Below are positions 60,283 through 64,000 of a stretch of DNA of 64,000 nt, piece by piece. Under the pieces are notes generated by a model. It was not told the origin of the DNA. It saw nothing but the letters and a program-made list of their open reading frames with translations, and ran no database searches. This DNA comes from Hymenobacter sp. YC55 (GTDB lineage Bacteria > Bacteroidota > Bacteroidia > Cytophagales > Hymenobacteraceae): positions 2,728,001 through 2,792,000 of the forward strand of contig NZ_JARNTX010000001.1 in NCBI RefSeq assembly GCF_029433095.1, written 5' to 3'. A program made the translations under genes and the position numbers. The stretch's first letter is position 1. Every line of letters starts with the position of its first letter.

Positions 60283-63200
60283 TTATCGGTTGATTAGCAA
60301 CCGCACGGTTTCACGCTGGCCATTAACGAGCAACGAGCAGGTATAAAGGCCGGCCGTCAGCTTCTCACTGTGCAGCGGCAGTTCGTAGTGCTGACCCTTG
60401 CGCACTTTGCCCTCGTAGAGCATGACTACTTGCTGACCCAACTGGTTGTAGATCCGCACCTGCGCTGCCCCATCCTGCACCGGCCGGAAGCTAACTGTGG
60501 TTGGGCCTGTGGCTGGGTTAGGGTACACAGACAGTTCGTGCAGTTGCCTGGTAGGGGCCGCTACGGCCAGTGGCGCGCTAGCTGCTACAAGCGGAGCTGC
60601 GCCGGCCAAGGCCACGGGTCCGGCGCCAGTGCTCTGGCTGTATTTGAGGGTGGCATAGTCGTAGCCAGTGCCGCTACCGTGCGAAAAGCCGGTTACGTAC
60701 ACGTTGTTGCTGGAGTCTACGGCTAGGGCGGCAGCCTCGTCGTAGCTGTTGCCGGGGCCGTTATAACGGGCCTCCCACAATTGCTGGCCGGTAGCTGCGT
60801 ATTTGAGCGTGGCGTAGTCATTGGTGCCGTCGCGGTTGTAGGACAAGCCGGTCACGTACACATTGTTTGCGCCGTCGAGGGCCAGGGCTGCGGCTTCGTC
60901 ATAGCTGCTATCGGGTCCATCGTAGTGGGCCTCCCACTGTGGCTGGCCGTTACCGCTGGCGTACTTAAGCGTGACGTAGTCCCAGTTGCCGCCCCTATCC
61001 GACGTACCGGTTACGTACACGTTGCCCGCTGCGTCCAACGCCAAGTCAGCTGCCAAGTCATGGCTGTTGCCCGAACCGTTGTAGCGAGTTTCCCACAGTT
61101 CCTGCCCGCTGGGCGAGTATTTGAAGGTAGCATAGTCGTAGTTGCGCCCGTCGCCACTAGGGTCCGAGCTACCCGTGACGTAGACGTTACCCAGCAGATC
61201 CACAGCCACCGCAGTAGCAATGTCGTTGCCGAATCCCCCGGAGCGAGCAATCCACAGACTTTGACCATTGGCAGCGTACTTGATGGTGACATAATCCAGG
61301 CTGCTGCGCTGAGAGTAGCCGGTCACGTAGGCATTGCCAGCGGCGTCAACGACTACCGCCGTAGCTACATTCGGAGCATAGGGCTGTCCGATGTACTGAG
61401 ACATCCAAAGCTCCTGGCCACTGGCCGAGTACTTAACCGTTAAGTATTCGAAATCTCCCGGAAACGGACCTTTGCCATTGGCCCGCGCGGCGCCGGTTAC
61501 GAACACGCCGCCGGTGGCATCCAGGGCCACACTGAAGGCAAAATCTTCGCTGTTGCTGGGCCCGTTCAACCGGGCGCTCCACAGTTGCTGGCCGCTCGAT
61601 GAATACTTGACGGTGGCGTAGTCGTAGCTGCTGCCAGTACCAAGCGAATAGCCCGTCACTACTACATTGCCTGCCGCGTCTACGGCCAGGTCAGTAGGAA
61701 CTTCGTCGCCGTTGGCGGGGCCATCGTAGTGCGCTTGCCAAAGTTGCTGACCCGTGGGCGAATACTTGACGGTGGCATAGTCGTAGTTGCGCCCGTTGTA
61801 GGCGTAGCCCGTTACGTACACGTTGCCCGCGGCATCGGTGGCAATGTCCTTGGCTACTTCTGCCCCGTTGGCGGCCGCGTTGAAGCGCGCTTCCCAGAGT
61901 TGCTGCACATCGTTTTGCTGATATTTGATGGTGGTATAAGCGGAGCTACCCGAGGTACCGGTCACATAGACACTACCAGTAGCATCAACCGCAACAGTTA
62001 CCGGATGGTAGGTACCATTGAAGCCTATTCCAGTGTAGCGGGCTTCCCAAAGCTGCTGGCCGGTAGCGCTGGCATATTTCACGGTTGCTAAATTACTACC
62101 TAGTGCACTAGACGTGACACTGGAATAACCCGTTACGTACACATCGCCGGCGGCATCTAGGGCGAGACTGTATGCCTGTTCAACACCGTCATTTTGCACT
62201 CCGCCGTACAGGGCTGCCCATTGCTGTTCACCAGTGGCTGAATACTTCACGGTGGCATAGTCGAAGCGGGTTGGGCCACCGTAAGCGGTGCCGGTTACGA
62301 ACACGTTGCCAGCCGCATCTACAGCCAGATCCGTGGGTTGATCATCGCTGAAAAGGTTGGGCGAATTATAGCGCGCAGCCCAGAGTTGCTGCCCACTGGC
62401 CGAATACTTCACCGTGGCGTAGTCGTTGGCGCTAGTTATACTTTTGGAGGCGCCGCTCACGTACACGTTGCCGGCCGCGTCTACTGTCACGCTTGTGGCA
62501 TTATCGATACTGTTATCGGGGCCATTGTAGCTGGCGGTCCACTGAAGTTGGCCAGCAGCCGAGTACTTGCGAGTGAAATAATCAGAATTGCTGCTCCCAA
62601 CTACATAAAAATTGCCGGCGGCGTCAAGGGCTAAGCGAGAGCCAAAGCCGTAGTTTTCGTCTCCCGTAAATATGATTGTACCAAGGATATTGCCACTCGC
62701 GGAGTACTGCAAAGTGGTGTAGTAATAGCGCCGTTCGGCGGAGTAGCCACTGCCGGTCACGTACACCGTGCCCGCTGCGTCCACGACCACATCGGTGGGT
62801 CGGTCATCTACGATGATGCTACTAACGGTGCCAAGACTAACCCACAGTTGCTGACCATTGGCCGCGTACTTGATGGTAACATAGCGCGAAAGCCTACTGC
62901 CACCTTCGGCCGAGTATCCTGTTACGTACACGTTGCCGGCGGCATCCACGGCCATGTCAGTGGCCACATCATTGCCATTGCCAGCACTGTTGTAGCGGGC
63001 GCTCCAGAGTTGCTGGCCATCCGACGAGTATTTGACCGTAGCAAAGTCGTTGCTACCATTTCGGAATGAATAACCCGTTACATACACATTTCCGGCGGCG
63101 TCTACCACCATGTCCTTTGCCTCGTTTTCAACGGTACCCGATTCACTGAAACGGGCTACCCACGCTTCCGTGGCTGAGCCGGTTGTGCTAGACTGAGCGT

Positions 63201-63462
63201 TTGTTCCTCTTGCTGATGCGCCTATTTTCTGGGGGGGCCTAGCAGGTGCTGGCCGGTTGGCTGATAAGGACTCGTTGGCACCGGGTAGCGGGTGGCGCAA
63301 AGCGGGCACTCCGGCGGGCAGTGCCACCTGCGGCCGCAACGCGGGTAAGGTTCGTTGCACTTTGCTGGAAAGTTGAGGCGAACCAACCTGCGCTAAGGTG
63401 CCCGATGGGTGCAGCAGTAAGCTTGCAGCCAAGAATAGCAACCACGTAAAAGCCTGTTTCAT
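60283..63462 (-). CDS. Secreted SBBP-repeat protein E with T9SS sorting domain
   Basis: The ATG at 63462 (MKQAFTWLLFLAASLLLHPSGTLAQ) starts the signal peptide; 19 upstream codons remain open. About 1059 residues: linker, 16 SBBP repeats, sorting domain (VYPNPATGPTTVSFRPVQDGAAQVRIYNQLGQQ...TVRLLINR). Repeat 4 (FYVVGSSNSDYF) and 8 are short; 11 is long (RANGKGPFPGDFEYL). Repeats 13-15 resemble repeats 5-7 of A and D. Confidence 0.87.
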   Translation of the reverse strand: MKQAFTWLLFLAASLLLHPSGTLAQVGSPQLSSKVQRTLPALRPQVALPAGVPALRHPLPGANESLSANRPAPARPPQKIGASARGTNAQSSTTGSATEAWVARFSESGTVENEAKDMVVDAAGNVYVTGYSFRNGSNDFATVKYSSDGQQLWSARYNSAGNGNDVATDMAVDAAGNVYVTGYSAEGGSRLSRYVTIKYAANGQQLWVSLGTVSSIIVDDRPTDVVVDAAGTVYVTGSGYSAERRYYYTTLQYSASGNILGTIIFTGDENYGFGSRLALDAAGNFYVVGSSNSDYFTRKYSAAGQLQWTASYNGPDNSIDNATSVTVDAAGNVYVSGASKSITSANDYATVKYSASGQQLWAARYNSPNLFSDDQPTDLAVDAAGNVFVTGTAYGGPTRFDYATVKYSATGEQQWAALYGGVQNDGVEQAYSLALDAAGDVYVTGYSSVTSSALGSNLATVKYASATGQQLWEARYTGIGFNGTYHPVTVAVDATGSVYVTGTSGSSAYTTIKYQQNDVQQLWEARFNAAANGAEVAKDIATDAAGNVYVTGYAYNGRNYDYATVKYSPTGQQLWQAHYDGPANGDEVPTDLAVDAAGNVVVTGYSLGTGSSYDYATVKYSSSGQQLWSARLNGPSNSEDFAFSVALDATGGVFVTGAARANGKGPFPGDFEYLTVKYSASGQELWMSQYIGQPYAPNVATAVVVDAAGNAYVTGYSQRSSLDYVTIKYAANGQSLWIARSGGFGNDIATAVAVDLLGNVYVTGSSDPSGDGRNYDYATFKYSPSGQELWETRYNGSGNSHDLAADLALDAAGNVYVTGTSDRGGNWDYVTLKYASGNGQPQWEAHYDGPDSSYDEAAALALDGANNVYVTGLSYNRDGTNDYATLKYAATGQQLWEARYNGPGNSYDEAAALAVDSSNNVYVTGFSHGSGTGYDYATLKYSQSTGAGPVALAGAAPLVAASAPLAVAAPTRQLHELSVYPNPATGPTTVSFRPVQDGAAQVRIYNQLGQQVVMLYEGKVRKGQHYELPLHSEKLTAGLYTCSLLVNGQRETVRLLINR

Positions 63463-63827
63463 AGAGAGTGGGTTAGGGTTGAAAAAGAACAAAAGCAAGC
63501 CATAGCCCGCCGGGCACACAGCGGGTCGTACTACTTCTAATTACTTCTAGTGGCTCCTAGCTACTGCTGAGCTTCCGGTAGCAGGCCACTGCACTATAGC
63601 AGCAAGCCTCAGTAAATAAGTGAATTAAATCTACAGACACTGTATATGTGCTATATCTTATACACGCTGTTTCCCGGCAGTTCGTGGCCCTCGACCCCGT
63701 AAGCAAGAGCCGTGAGAAACTTGAAAAGCAAGCTCCACTCAACGGGCAGGCGCTTCTACTACCTACAAAAAAGCGCCTCCCGCACAAGGCAGAAGACGCT
63801 TTTCAAGCGTATTACTAAACTATGAAG
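63463..63827. other. Intergenic region SBBP E-F
   Basis: About 365 bp; promoter region of E and terminator of F near 63767-63802. Nothing else supported. Confidence 0.4.
63767..63802 (-). terminator. Terminator of SBBP gene F
   Basis: Imperfect hairpin aaaagcgcctcc ... gacgctttt in the same place relative to the stop as in the other family members. Confidence 0.6.
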
Positions 63828-64000
63828 TTAGTGGCTGACCACTACGCGCACGGTTTCGCGCTGGCCGTTGACGAGCAACGAGCAAGTGTAGAGGCCTGCG
63901 CTCAGCTTCTCACTGTGGAGCGGCAACTCGTAGTGCTGGCCTTGGCGCACTTTGCCCTCGTACAAGGTGGCGACCTGCTGGCCGAGCTGGTTGTAAACGC
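63828..64000 (-). CDS. SBBP-family protein F, C-terminal end (partial)
   Basis: Only the 3' end is in the window. The last 57 or so codons encode the same T9SS sorting domain as genes A-E (VYNQLGQQVATLYEGKV, HYELPLHSEKLSAG, LYTCSLLVNGQRETVRVVVSH, stop). The start lies beyond 64000, so the array continues. Confidence 0.85.
   Translation of the reverse strand, partial: VYNQLGQQVATLYEGKVRQGQHYELPLHSEKLSAGLYTCSLLVNGQRETVRVVVSH

Noticed and set aside
46156..64000. Minisatellite or CRISPR-like DNA repeats
   Set aside because: The periodicity comes from codons of SBBP protein repeats; frames are open and flanked by a signal peptide and a sorting domain.

Overview
The window reads as chromosomal DNA of a GC-rich member of the Bacteroidota, most likely Hymenobacter or a close relative in Cytophagales. 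Supporting signs are secreted proteins ending in a type IX secretion (T9SS) sorting domain, DUF5060, DUF2490 and NIPSNAP families, poor Shine-Dalgarno signals, TTTG / TAnnTTTG-like promoter elements, and long perfect hairpins after many genes. The genus is an inference; no rRNA is present.

Layout. 1-12,700 is ordinary chromosome: the end of a transketolase subunit, zinc-ribbon and DUF5060 proteins, an ECF sigma operon, a class III aminotransferase, a TerB-like protein, pfkA and miaA. 12,750-21,960 holds a glycosyltransferase, a large PAS/GAF hybrid histidine kinase with its own receiver and Hpt domains followed by a CheY-like regulator, a metallo-beta-lactamase-fold hydrolase, RqcH and a tRNA-Leu. 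22,300-25,420 has a divergent Dps / VIT1-type iron pair, a MOSC protein and a DUF2490 protein.

25,690-32,150 is the most interesting region. It is an RNA-repair locus on the minus strand, in transcription order: a PcfJ-like protein, a Ro60/TROVE protein, a bacterial PARG-type macrodomain protein, an array of six structured RNAs, and the RNA ligase RtcB. Each RNA carries a 25-nt core (GRTGYCGTRG, eight variable bases, TACTYCG). In four of them the core is followed by a circularly permuted tRNA-like domain: T arm, 3' acceptor strand, loop, 5' acceptor strand, D arm. This is the topology known for YrlA-type bacterial Y RNAs. The four domains look derived from different tRNA types. The last two units replace the tRNA domain with plain hairpins. 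Just upstream, at 32,451-32,780, are two very small ORFs with their own terminators; one also has a promoter.

33,260-46,060 is again ordinary: an HDAC-family protein, a J-domain protein, a TetR regulator with a hydrolase, a LysM amidase, MsrB, a NIPSNAP protein, an M3 peptidase and a SNF2 helicase. 46,156-64,000 is a tandem array of at least six paralogous secreted proteins on the minus strand. Each of the five complete ones has a signal peptide, exactly 16 SBBP-type repeats by my count, and a T9SS sorting domain. Parts of them look exchanged by gene conversion and by shifts of eight repeats.
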